64,000 nucleotides of DNA, from positions 235,960 through 299,959 of the forward strand of contig CBDBJK010000034.1 of assembly GCA_965206395.1 (NCBI GenBank), written 5' to 3'. The position numbers and the translations under genes were made by a program. Below the pieces are notes generated by a model, which saw only the letters and a list, made by a program, of their open reading frames with translations, had not been told where the DNA came from and did not search any database. Position 1 is the first letter of the stretch. Each line of letters begins with the position of its first letter. Shown here piece after piece: positions 27,722-36,267 of this stretch. Source of the DNA: CBDBJK01 sp965206395. GTDB lineage: Bacteria > Chloroflexota > Dehalococcoidia > Lucifugimonadales > CATOSD01.

Positions 27722-28378
27722 ATGCGTGCGCAGCCCTTGAAACGCTCTAAACAGAGGCCGACTTACGAAGAAGAGGCTAGTCTTTTCGAACAGGGCTACA
27801 GCCTGGTAGCGGGTCTTGACGAAGTGGGTCGAGGGCCATTAGCGGGGCCGGTGGCGGCTGGTGTAGCTGTTCTTCCATCCAACCTTGAAGGGCAGTGGGT
27901 CGGACTGATACGCGACAGCAAGCAGATGACCCCAGTTCAACGCGAGCGAGCATTACCTTTTATCCAAGACGCCGCGCTTGCCTTGGGAGTCGGAATGAGC
28001 ACATCGCAGGAAATCGATGACCTTGGCATCGTGCAAGCCACCCGGCTCGCTATGGCGCGGGCGCTGGACTCTCTCCCCCTCTTGCCTCAGTATTTGCTGC
28101 TTGATGCATTTCCCCTGCCCGGTGTCGCCATTCCTCAGAAGGCCATTATTCGCGGAGATGCATTGTGTTTGTCCATCGCAGCGGCCTCAATCGTCGCCAA
28201 GGTTACGCGAGACAGGCTCATGGTGGAACAGGATGTTATGTTTCCCGGCTATGGCTTCGCGAGACACAAAGGCTATGGCACGAAGGAGCATATTCGCAGC
28301 CTAATGCGGCTAGGCCCGTGCGCAATTCACAGGCGCTCCTTCGCTCCCATCAAACACCTGGTCAGTTCATCGAGATGA
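27722..28378 (+). CDS. rnhB: Ribonuclease HII
   Basis: 218 residues. GLDEVGRGPLAGPV carries the first two acidic residues, and YLLLDAFPL and ASIVAKVTRDRLM follow as in RNase HII. It removes RNA from DNA-RNA hybrids and single ribonucleotides from DNA. Its stop overlaps the yraN start by 3 nt (ATGA). Confidence 0.95.
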   Translation: MRAQPLKRSKQRPTYEEEASLFEQGYSLVAGLDEVGRGPLAGPVAAGVAVLPSNLEGQWVGLIRDSKQMTPVQRERALPFIQDAALALGVGMSTSQEIDDLGIVQATRLAMARALDSLPLLPQYLLLDAFPLPGVAIPQKAIIRGDALCLSIAAASIVAKVTRDRLMVEQDVMFPGYGFARHKGYGTKEHIRSLMRLGPCAIHRRSFAPIKHLVSSSR

Positions 28379-28740
28379 CGCAGCGTCAGCGGCTTGGCAG
28401 GCTCGGCGAGGACCTGGCGAGGCGTCGCCTGGAAGCCGACGGTCATACTATTCTGGAGACCAATTACCGCACCAGGAGCGGCGAGATAGACCTCATTTCT
28501 CAAAAGGAGGGGATGCTCGTCTTCGTGGAGGTTCGGACGAGGAGAGGCGTTGCATATGGGTCGCCAGAGGAATCGCTGACACCGAGGAAACGCTCCCGCA
28601 TGGCTGCCTGTGCTCACGAATACATTGAGGCCACTCAATCGGAGAACAAAGAGTGGCGCATCGATGCGGTCGCTGTAGAACTAGACCCGCAGGGAAGGCT
28701 TGTCAGGCTGGACGTGTTAGAGAATGCCGTTGAGCTTTAG
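28375..28740 (+). CDS. yraN: YraN family protein (UPF0102)
   Basis: 121 residues. GEDLARRRLEADGHTILETNYRTRSGEIDLI and VFVEVRTRR match the YraN endonuclease-like fold (E-x-GEIDLI-VEV). YraN usually follows rnhB, as here. The start at 28375 overlaps the rnhB stop. Exact role unknown. Confidence 0.93.
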   Translation: MTQRQRLGRLGEDLARRRLEADGHTILETNYRTRSGEIDLISQKEGMLVFVEVRTRRGVAYGSPEESLTPRKRSRMAACAHEYIEATQSENKEWRIDAVAVELDPQGRLVRLDVLENAVEL

Positions 28741-28814
28741 AGCAACCCTGCGAGAAGGCTTCCCCATCTGATAAAAAGGCGATTCCACTCGCGGAAACCA
28801 AAAGGAGGAAAATT

Positions 28815-29375
28815 ATGGCACGTACACCGGTTGTCACCCGCGACCAGGTTCCTGAGCAATTCCGCGCGGCCTTCGACGCCGAGACCGCGGCTAGTGGCGG
28901 CGTGCTTGCGTCTGGCCCAGGGTCGGCTATGATTAACAGCCCGGAGATGCGCCGCCGCGCCAATCACCTCGCCGACTACCTTCGAGTGGAATCCACCGCC
29001 CTGCCAAAGAAAATTCAGGAACTGGCGATGATAATCACCGCCCGGTTTATGGACTGTCAGTTCATCTGGAACGCCCACGCCGCACGAGGACGAGAACAAG
29101 GTCTGAGCGATGCGCTCGTTGACGCCCTGCGCGATAAGAAACCACTGCCGTCCATGCCCCCTGATGAAGCCGTCGTCGTCAGCTACATGACGCAGCTTTT
29201 CGAGACGCACCAAGTCGACCAGGAAACGTTTCAAGCTGCCATAGACCGGTTTGGCGCACAAGGGCTGACAGAGCTTACCACTATTATGGGCTACTACACC
29301 CTTCTCGCGTTTAATGCCAACGCCTTCGAAATCGATTTGCCAGAGGAGCGCACCGAGCCGGTCTTGCCCGTTTAA
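28815..29375 (+). CDS. Carboxymuconolactone decarboxylase (CMD/AhpD-like) family protein
   Basis: 186 residues, AAAGGAGG ribosome site upstream. All-helical CMD fold with ELAMIITARFMDCQFIWNAHAARGREQGL. There is a single Cys near the usual CxxC position, so the peroxiredoxin-type CxxC of AhpD is absent. Function within the CMD family cannot be narrowed down. Confidence 0.82.
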   Translation: MARTPVVTRDQVPEQFRAAFDAETAASGGVLASGPGSAMINSPEMRRRANHLADYLRVESTALPKKIQELAMIITARFMDCQFIWNAHAARGREQGLSDALVDALRDKKPLPSMPPDEAVVVSYMTQLFETHQVDQETFQAAIDRFGAQGLTELTTIMGYYTLLAFNANAFEIDLPEERTEPVLPV

Positions 29376-29468
29376 TGGAGCTTTGCAATAGCAGGCTGCT
29401 GTCGGCTCAAGTTGACTTACGTAGGCATAAAACCTAAACTCTAGCCAAATTATCCAGGCAGAAAATAA

Positions 29469-29496
29469 CCGCCTGAAGAAGCAGGGCATCAGGCGG
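29469..29496. other. 8-bp hairpin upstream of thiolase
   Basis: CCGCCTGA (29469-29476) and TCAGGCGG (29489-29496) pair perfectly around a 12-nt loop, 23 bp before the thiolase ribosome site. It could be an attenuator or operator, but no T-run follows. Confidence 0.35.
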
Positions 29497-29532
29497 CTTG
29501 CATCGACGGAAATTTCAGAGGAGGAAATGGTC

Positions 29533-30714
29533 ATGGCTGAAAAAGAGGTCGTCATCGTAGGTGGCGCAAGAACTGCTATCGGCAGCTTCGGCGGCAGTCT
29601 GAAGGACGTTAGCGTAGTTGACATGGCGGTTGTTGCCATGAAAGGCGCGCTCGAAAAGACTGGCGTCGAACCTGAACAGCTCGACGAGGTGATAATGGGC
29701 CATTCTCGCCAGGCCGGAGGTGGTCCCAACGCGCCTCGAATAGCTTCCATCAAGGCAGGCATTCCATCTACGGTTCCAGCCTACGGCATCCAGAAGGCTT
29801 GCATTGCTGGCATGAAGGCATTGATGCTTGGGGCTGACAGCATCAGGCTTGGACAGGCCGATATAGTTCTAGCGGGAGGAATGGAGCATCACAGCAGTAT
29901 CCCATACCTTGCGCTCAACAATCGCTGGGGCGCGCGTCTGGGTGATGTCACCCTTGTGGATGCAATGTATGCGGACGGCTACCGGTGCGGCATAGAGCAC
30001 AAGCAGATGGGCGAGCTTACCGACGATTTAGCTAAAGAGTATGAGATCACCCGTGAGGAGCAAGAGCAGTTCGCCCTGGAGAGTCAGCAGAAGTACAAGG
30101 CCGCGAAGGAAAGAGGATTTTATCCCAAGTCAATTGTACCGTTGGAAATACCTCAGAGAAGAGGCCCTGCCCTTGTGTTCGATGAGGATGAGTGTCCCCG
30201 TCCCGACACTACGCCGGAAGCCCTGGCTAGATTACGACCTGCCTTTTCCGCCGATGGCACGATTACAGCAGGAACATCTCCGCCTATTCCGGACGGCGCG
30301 TGCTGCGTTGTGGTGATGTCCAGGGAAAAGGCCGATGAACTCAATCTAGAGCCTCTGGGCGCAATCCGCTCGTACTGGGTTTCGGCTGTCGAGGCCAAAT
30401 ACTTCGGCGTCGCTCCGGTTCCTGCCGCGAAGAAGGCGCTGCAACTGGCAGATCTCAATCTCGATGACATTGATCTCGTAGAGGTTAACGAGGCATTTGC
30501 GGCACAGGTGCTGGCTGTCGAGAGAGATTTAGGATTGGACAGGAGCAAGCTGAATGTCAACGGGGGAGCTATCGCAATGGGCCACCCCACAGGCATGTCA
30601 GGCGCGAGGCTGCCCCTTGAACTGCTCCTGACACTCCAAGAGAAAGGCGGACGCTACGGGTTGGCGTCCATATGCGGCAACGGCGGTGCAATGGTGCTGG
30701 AGGCGTCTAGCTAA
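29533..30714 (+). CDS. Acetyl-CoA acetyltransferase (thiolase)
   Basis: 393 residues from the second of two close ATGs, which gives 8 nt to the AGGAGG at 29519-29524. The acyl-accepting Cys is Cys90 in GIQKACIAGMKAL. Later motifs are VNEAFAAQVLA, GGAIAMGHPTG (His) and SICGNGGAM (second Cys). It condenses or cleaves acyl-CoA in lipid or ketone metabolism. Near it lie no other beta-oxidation genes. Confidence 0.93.
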   Translation: MAEKEVVIVGGARTAIGSFGGSLKDVSVVDMAVVAMKGALEKTGVEPEQLDEVIMGHSRQAGGGPNAPRIASIKAGIPSTVPAYGIQKACIAGMKALMLGADSIRLGQADIVLAGGMEHHSSIPYLALNNRWGARLGDVTLVDAMYADGYRCGIEHKQMGELTDDLAKEYEITREEQEQFALESQQKYKAAKERGFYPKSIVPLEIPQRRGPALVFDEDECPRPDTTPEALARLRPAFSADGTITAGTSPPIPDGACCVVVMSREKADELNLEPLGAIRSYWVSAVEAKYFGVAPVPAAKKALQLADLNLDDIDLVEVNEAFAAQVLAVERDLGLDRSKLNVNGGAIAMGHPTGMSGARLPLELLLTLQEKGGRYGLASICGNGGAMVLEASS

Positions 30715-30818
30715 TAGCAATTCAGTGTAGGGATGATGTAATTTCTCTTATTTCACCAGGAGCAGAATGCGGCAGGTAAATTCGAAATAAAGGGATGTGT
30801 TAAATGTGCATGCGTTCT

Positions 30819-30907
30819 GACCTCACCCCCGTCCCCTCTCCGTTCACGGAGAGGGGTGCCCAAAAACCAGGACGCTTTTTCCTTCCACGGAAGGATGGGG
30901 TGAGGTC
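30819..30907. repeat. Palindromic extragenic element
   Basis: Outer arms GACCTCACCCC and GGGGTGAGGTC (30819- and -30907) enclose a perfect hairpin CCCCTCTCCG-TTCA-CGGAGAGGGG and a weaker second one. It lies between the convergent thiolase and grdA genes. It looks like a REP/MITE-type repeat; a partly similar GC-rich stem region lies at 55500-55590. It may also stop transcription from both sides. Confidence 0.6.
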
Positions 30908-30988
30908 GCAGCCTCGCCTTAGATAATCACGTATCCCCATTTCACATACCTACCTTAGCCAGCAGTCCAAAGAGGAAGGTATGCTAAC

Positions 30989-31453
30989 TCAGACGCTGCC
31001 GTTGTTGCGCACCTCTGCGACAGCGGCCACGATGTCGTCTGTATCCAGCGTCATCTCGGCAAGGCCAACTTCGGTTTCGTAAACGTCTTCGTCAATCTGG
31101 CTCTTTATCTCATCTTCCGTGATGTGAAAAACAGGCAGGTTCAGGGCTGCGCCAGCCAGCGGACCAGCCCAGGTCGGGTCGCCTTCCGTCACCGTTATCG
31201 CGTACAGCTTGCTGCTATCCGGCGTTGGAGTGCCTAGAATGACCATCAGGTCGTCCGTTCCAACTCTCTCGGCAGTCTGCTTGATCTCTTCTTGACCTTC
31301 CAGGTCAAGTGCGCCTGCCGCCGTTCAAACAAAGCAGTGGGTCATCTCCAATACGACCTCTGCCCCGGCGGATCGGGCGCAATTTGCTATCGCAGTGCCC
31401 TGAACACCGTCTCGCTCCCCCAGCGCAATTACCTTTTTCCCCTTCAACTCCAT
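30989..31453 (-). CDS. grdA: GrdA, Sec-containing protein A of glycine/sarcosine/betaine reductase complex
   Basis: 154 residues if UGA at 31327-31325 is read as selenocysteine; without recoding only residues 1-42 or a fragment from 31246 would be seen. The sequence around Sec43 is CFVUTAAGALDLE, the thioredoxin-like CxxU motif of GrdA, and the N-terminus KKVIALGERDGVQG fits the family. The ATG is preceded by GAGAGG. A perfect 7-bp hairpin begins 15 nt after the UGA (31291-31309), as for a bacterial SECIS. In known complexes GrdA carries a carboxymethyl-selenoether from component B to component C and is reduced by thioredoxin. The gene lies 65 bp after grdC on the same strand. High confidence in identity, moderate in substrate. 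Confidence 0.92.
31291..31309 (-). promoter_or_regulatory. SECIS-like hairpin of grdA
   Basis: In the mRNA, CTTGACC and GGTCAAG pair perfectly around the loop TGGAA. The stem starts 15 nt after the UGA, so the apical loop lies within the distance used by bacterial SelB. Confidence 0.7.
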
Positions 31454-31518
31454 TTATTCAATCCTCTCTACTATTTTTGGAAATGTCGCTTTTTTGCTCC
31501 ACTGCAATTCACGCCTAT

Positions 31519-32979
31519 TCACACGTGCCGCATGTTTGGGTTTCGCTTCAGGATAAAAGACAGCCCGTCAGACATCTGGGTCATTCTGCCCAGGAACAAG
31601 CTTCCCTTGGCAACGAACATGGCCCTTTCCATATTACCACTTCTCATCTGGTCTACGGCGTGGCCCATGAAAGGGATAGCCGATGCTATATGGCCCTGCG
31701 TTGATGAAAAACCCGGCATACCGTGTTCCTCAACAAACCTGGGGATGTCCGATTTGGATATCTCGTTGTTCTGTGCGGCGAGCGCACCAATGAGGCGATA
31801 ATTTCGCTCGGTAACATCGCCGCTGCCGGACGGCTCGGTAATCTCCGGGTTCTGCAACTCTAATGCGAACTTATCGATATCACTAAACTTGAGGTCAAGC
31901 CTCGCTAGGGGGTCCGTCAGCAGGGTTCGGGAGATTGCCCGCAGAGATGAGCCAGCGCCTATATTATGGGTTCCGATGGAATCTAGGCTCAAAACTGGGC
32001 TTACGCCGTCGTCTCCGCCAACGATGATGGCAACGGATGCTAGAACGTCCTCAAGAACAGGCTGGTCACTATTGAGGTGACCCTTATAGTTCATGCCCAG
32101 CTTTGCGAGGGAGCATCCTCCGACCACGGCCACTCGTTTGAACACGCTTGCGCTCACCATGGTCGCGGCCATCATAAGCGCGTGAACCGGCCCGCAGCAA
32201 AATGCCTTGACGTCGGAACCTGTGGCGTTGTCCAGGGCGCACATCTCGCCAATGGCCTTCGCCAGATTGCCGCCACCTCGCTGATATGGGTCTCCCACCG
32301 CTTCCTCACCGCAATTGATGATGTAATCGACGGCGTTGGGGTCAATCTGTTCGTCACGCAGTAGTGTTCGCAGGGCCAGTGTTGCCGTCGCCTTGCACGC
32401 GAGATTCTCCAGCAACACGTCCGCCGAAAGCGTGGCGTTCTCTTCGTGAGCGCGGTTTACGCATCCAATCACGCTTCCGTCCTTCAGGTACAGAGGCAGT
32501 GACTTTGGACTTTCCGCCACCCGTGCTTGGATAGCTGAATACGGCTGACCTTCGCCCAATCGCTCAAGGTCGGCCTGCTCAATCAAGGGGTGGCCCTCTA
32601 AAGCTGTCCTGACTTTTCTGGTAAAGCCCGCTTCGAGCCAGACGATATCAAACGAATCGGCAATTTTCATCAGACCGTACAGCTCTTCTTCGGGAATAAG
32701 CTCGCCATGAGGCTGCCTGCGCTGTCCTTCGCCGTTGTGGTTGAACCACGGCCTCTCTATTCCCCAAAGGTCGTCCGGGTAAAGCGAACCTAGAAACGCC
32801 TGGTTCGGCGGGTAGCTGATTGCATCCTGATACGAGCGGAGGTGTGAGCTAATGTCATTCAGAATGGCTGGGGTTTTGGAGATGTCCATAGACGGCTTGA
32901 AGCCATGACGAACCAATCCAGGCGTGTGGGCCAACGAATATCGGACTCCCTGGATTACCGGTTGCGTCAGGCCGTTCAT
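31519..32979 (-). CDS. grdC: GrdC-like beta subunit of reductase component C
   Basis: 486 residues from ATG 32979 (a TTG 9 nt upstream is less likely). The N-terminus PVIQGVRYSLAHTPGLVRHG and the YPPNQAFLGSLYPDDLWGIERPWF segment are typical of GrdC. The rest is a thiolase/KAS III-like fold with AFCCGPVHALMMAATMV. In known complexes component C consists of GrdC plus GrdD and releases acetyl phosphate from Se-carboxymethyl-GrdA. No GrdD (PlsX-like) gene is seen here. grdA follows after 65 bp, so the pair is one transcript. Confidence 0.88.
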   Translation of the reverse strand: MNGLTQPVIQGVRYSLAHTPGLVRHGFKPSMDISKTPAILNDISSHLRSYQDAISYPPNQAFLGSLYPDDLWGIERPWFNHNGEGQRRQPHGELIPEEELYGLMKIADSFDIVWLEAGFTRKVRTALEGHPLIEQADLERLGEGQPYSAIQARVAESPKSLPLYLKDGSVIGCVNRAHEENATLSADVLLENLACKATATLALRTLLRDEQIDPNAVDYIINCGEEAVGDPYQRGGGNLAKAIGEMCALDNATGSDVKAFCCGPVHALMMAATMVSASVFKRVAVVGGCSLAKLGMNYKGHLNSDQPVLEDVLASVAIIVGGDDGVSPVLSLDSIGTHNIGAGSSLRAISRTLLTDPLARLDLKFSDIDKFALELQNPEITEPSGSGDVTERNYRLIGALAAQNNEISKSDIPRFVEEHGMPGFSSTQGHIASAIPFMGHAVDQMRSGNMERAMFVAKGSLFLGRMTQMSDGLSFILKRNPNMRHV

Positions 32980-33070
32980 AACTGACAATTTCCATCACTC
33001 CCGTTTTGCCGCTTCATAACGTGGTGTCTGATATTGTACACCTCGCCTCGAATGAGCGCGAGAGGGCGAA

Positions 33071-33100
33071 TTGACGCTGCTTGAAAGGCAATGCTACACT
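33071..33100 (+). promoter_or_regulatory. Promoter of the yyaL-grdE1-grdB1 operon
   Basis: TTGACG (33071-33076), 18-bp spacer, TACACT (33095-33100), about 55 bp before the GTG start at 33155. It lies in the 175-bp divergent gap to grdC. A weaker TACAAT for the opposite strand is at 33033-33038. Confidence 0.5.
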
Positions 33101-33154
33101 TGGTCGAAATCGGGTTCGACCTCGCTTGCCATGACAGATTATTGAGGAGACAGG

Positions 33155-34900
33155 GTGATTCGCTTCTCTCCAAATCCCAACAAAGCACACCTGGTAAAGT
33201 GGGGTGAATGGGGCCAGGAGGCCTTTCAACAGGCCCAGACGCAAGACAAGGTTGTGATGCTATACCTTGGCGCGTTCTGGTGTGGCTTCTGCCAGAGCAT
33301 GGACGAGACCACGTTTTCAACCGACGAGATTATCACCCTGCTGAATGCATACTTCGTGCCAGTAAGAGTCGAGAACGCTCAGCGACCAGACATAGACGTT
33401 CGCTATAATCAAAATGGATGGCCTACCATCGTCTTCATGACTCCCCAGGGCGGCCATATAGCTAGCGTGAACTACCTGCCGCCGGACGACTTCGCCGGTG
33501 TCCTGGTTCGAGTTCATCAAGCTTATCAAGAACAGAAAGAGGAACTCCAAGACGCGCTAGCGCGGGCAGACCAGGAGGCCTCGCAGACAACCTCACACGT
33601 GAAACCTCAAGGCAAGGTGCGTCCTTCGGCGGTGTCTGAGATTTCGAGCATGTTGATGGAATTGGCAGATAACGTTCATGGAGGGTATGGCCCGGATCAC
33701 AAGTTTCTTCATCCAGAGGCCAACGATTTTCTCCTTAATCGCTATGAGACGACGGGCGACATAGCATACCTCGACCACGTAACCCTGACGTTGGACAGGA
33801 TGAGGGACAGCAAGACTTACGATGACAAAGACTCTGGCTTCTTTCGGTACTCCTCGAAGGCCGATTGGAGCGAACCCCACCGCGAGAAACTTCTTGCCGA
33901 CCACGCGGGCCTCATAGGAAACTATCTGCGCATCTTTTTGCTCACAGACCGCCCTGTCTACCGCCAGATGGCGGAGGAGATAATCGGCTTTCTGGACACT
34001 ACGCTATCTGACCCGTCGGGAGTCGCTTTCCATGGGTGTCAGGACTTCCTGCGCGTACTGGTTCCAAGAAGTAGCGGGACGCCTGGCTACGACCCCCGGA
34101 AGACTTTTTCGATAGTGGACGACTTGATATACACGGATTCCAACGCCCAGACGATATCGGCATATCTGGAGGCGTCGTGGATTCTGGGTAGGCAAGATTG
34201 CAGAGAGCGCGCGCTGAGAGCGTTGGACTTTCTGTGGGCACATTGCCGCTTCACCGACGGCGGCATGTGCCACTACTATGACGGCGAGCCTTATGCTCCG
34301 GGCCTGCTCGTTGACCAGGTGTACATGGGCGTTGCGCTGTTGGATGCCTTCAGGGTAACAGGAGAGCCTCGATATCTAGAGCAAGCGGCAGAGTTGGGAG
34401 AGGCCGTACTTGCGAGCTATGCGAATCCTGCGGGCGGCTTTTTCGACATAAGAGACAAGGGATTGGCGCACCTAAGATTTCCTCTAACGCTTCTCGTGGA
34501 AAACGGAGTCACAGCATCCTTTTTCCTGGGCCTTGCCGATTTCACCAGGGACAAGAGGCATCGGCAGGCGTCGCTCTGGGCTTTGAGTGCTTTCACCGGC
34601 GATTTCGGCCCCTACGGGGTTTATACTTCGGGCTATGGACGTGCGCTCGCCGGATACATCTCTTCGCCGTTGCGGATTACCTTTGATGGCCAGGCAGGCG
34701 ACCCGGCAGTTGGCTCTTTGGTGCGGGCGGCTTTGACCCAACTAGGACACTTTCGTCTAAATCTAGATGTCTCAAATTTGATAGCGGACGGAAATGCTTC
34801 ATCCAGGCGGGCGGCAATTCGCATCGAGCGTGATTCGGGTGGCATTGGGCCTATCTACGATGCACAGTCCATCACGCCGGAACTGGTAAATTCTCTCTGA
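33155..34900 (+). CDS. YyaL-like protein: thioredoxin-like domain plus (alpha/alpha)6 barrel
   Basis: 581 residues from a GTG with GAGGAGA upstream. The N-terminal DUF255 thioredoxin fold has Cys43-Gly-Phe-Cys46 in WCGFC, with a NQNGWPTIVFM segment near residue 90. The C-terminal 350 residues form a six-hairpin glycosidase-like barrel (KFLHPEANDFLL, DSGFFRYS, ADHAGLIGNYLRIF, SNAQTISAYLEASW, PAGGFFDI). It is shorter than usual YyaL (about 650-700). The gene starts a plus-strand operon with grdE1 36 bp downstream. I infer it may serve as a thiol reductant for the Grd proteins, but this is not shown. Confidence 0.85.
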   Translation: MIRFSPNPNKAHLVKWGEWGQEAFQQAQTQDKVVMLYLGAFWCGFCQSMDETTFSTDEIITLLNAYFVPVRVENAQRPDIDVRYNQNGWPTIVFMTPQGGHIASVNYLPPDDFAGVLVRVHQAYQEQKEELQDALARADQEASQTTSHVKPQGKVRPSAVSEISSMLMELADNVHGGYGPDHKFLHPEANDFLLNRYETTGDIAYLDHVTLTLDRMRDSKTYDDKDSGFFRYSSKADWSEPHREKLLADHAGLIGNYLRIFLLTDRPVYRQMAEEIIGFLDTTLSDPSGVAFHGCQDFLRVLVPRSSGTPGYDPRKTFSIVDDLIYTDSNAQTISAYLEASWILGRQDCRERALRALDFLWAHCRFTDGGMCHYYDGEPYAPGLLVDQVYMGVALLDAFRVTGEPRYLEQAAELGEAVLASYANPAGGFFDIRDKGLAHLRFPLTLLVENGVTASFFLGLADFTRDKRHRQASLWALSAFTGDFGPYGVYTSGYGRALAGYISSPLRITFDGQAGDPAVGSLVRAALTQLGHFRLNLDVSNLIADGNASSRRAAIRIERDSGGIGPIYDAQSITPELVNSL

Positions 34901-34936
34901 CACATTGGCATCCCTCGCGCGAAAGGTGGCAACATT

Positions 34937-36208
34937 ATGCGTCTGACTCTGGCTCGACATCCGGTTACAGACATTCGATTGGGAGACTCGACACGTCTGG
35001 AAGGAAAATCGCTCCACGTGGACGCCGACGAACTGCGCCGCCTGATTCTGACCGACGACCGACTCAGCGGTGTTGAACTCGAGGTCGTGCGGCCCGGCGA
35101 GAACTGTCGGGCTGGCCCGGTTTTCGACATTATCGAACCCAGGGCGAAGGAATCGGCTTCTGAGGCCGACTTTCCAGGCATCTTGAGCGCGCCGGTCATA
35201 GCCGGTAAAGGCATGACCCACGTTCTTGAGGGTGCGGCGGTCACCATTATTGATGGAACGCAGACTGGCGGGCCAATCAGGAGCGTTTTGGAGATGAGCG
35301 GGCTGGCAGCAGAGAGATCGATCTACTCTTCGCTTCAACACCTGGTTCTAGTTCCCCATGTCCGGCCTGAGTTGGCAACACACGTTGCACAGAACGCGAC
35401 TCGCCGCGCGGGTCTGAGGGCTGCTGTCTACCTTGGGCAGGCGGCTATAAGCCACGACCCCACGACGACAGAAACCTACGACTCTGTGGGGCCAACGGAA
35501 GCTGGACGAGAGGGCCTTACTCGCGTTGCATATGTCGGCCAGATATACTCCCGACAGCGATCACCGGAAGTTGACGAGGAAGTCATCTATGGCACAAACA
35601 CGGACGGCATGCTGCCTGTGCTGCTGCATCCCAACGAATGGCTGGATGGAGCGTTGGTTCCTTCATACAACTCGTCGCTCGGCGGCGCGGAGACATACTT
35701 TTATCAGAACCACCCCGTAATCACAGACCTTTACCGCCGTCATCAGGCGAAAGAACTGAACTTCGTGGGGACTGTCGCTACTATCGCGGGGGCGGATAAC
35801 GCGGACCGTGACCGTAGTTGCCAGATAGCCGCCCATCTGACTAGATGGAGCCTGAACGCAGATGCCGCAGTGCTTACGAAGTACGGCGGAGGCGTGCCTC
35901 ACGCGGACATGGCGGAAACGGCGCGCCTGTTGGAAGGCATGGGAGTACGCACGGCGGTTATGGTGTCGGACCTTTCCAGGGACAGGCGGGTGGAATCGGC
36001 TCTTCTGTTCAACTTTCCAGAGGTTGACGCCATCGTATACTGCGGCGGAAATGACACCAGGTGGAATGTGTCGCCAGTAGAGCGAGTCATAGCGGGCAAT
36101 CTAGATATGGCGGAATCGCTGGCGGAATCGCAAGACTTCATCGCGTCGAACATCGTTGGCGTAGTCAATCAGCAAGGTGCTACGCGACTTCGAGCTGTTG
36201 TATACTAG
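34937..36208 (+). CDS. grdE: GrdE-like protein, component B proprotein (copy 1)
   Basis: 423 residues; known GrdE is about 428. The N-terminus MRLTLARHPVTDIRLG, then RPGENCRAG and VFDIIEPRAK, are family marks, as is HPNEWLDGALV near residue 231 with YFYQNHPVITDLYRRH after it. In characterised GrdE, a Cys near residue 242 becomes a pyruvoyl group when the proprotein cleaves itself. Here there is no Cys between residues 57 and 295; the corresponding stretch reads PSYNSSLGG, so a Ser may substitute, or no cleavage happens. It lies between the yyaL-like gene and grdB1 (59-bp gap). Gene symbol by similarity only. Confidence 0.85.
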   Translation: MRLTLARHPVTDIRLGDSTRLEGKSLHVDADELRRLILTDDRLSGVELEVVRPGENCRAGPVFDIIEPRAKESASEADFPGILSAPVIAGKGMTHVLEGAAVTIIDGTQTGGPIRSVLEMSGLAAERSIYSSLQHLVLVPHVRPELATHVAQNATRRAGLRAAVYLGQAAISHDPTTTETYDSVGPTEAGREGLTRVAYVGQIYSRQRSPEVDEEVIYGTNTDGMLPVLLHPNEWLDGALVPSYNSSLGGAETYFYQNHPVITDLYRRHQAKELNFVGTVATIAGADNADRDRSCQIAAHLTRWSLNADAAVLTKYGGGVPHADMAETARLLEGMGVRTAVMVSDLSRDRRVESALLFNFPEVDAIVYCGGNDTRWNVSPVERVIAGNLDMAESLAESQDFIASNIVGVVNQQGATRLRAVVY

Positions 36209-36267
36209 GGTTTAGGGCAAGAACCTCTTGGACAATCGAACGCGAAATCCAGAAAAGGATAATTAAT

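Noticed and set aside
31519..32979. GrdC considered as a fatty-acid KAS III (FabH)
   Set aside because: Its length, the specific N-terminus and the adjoining grdA gene fit GrdC rather than FabH.
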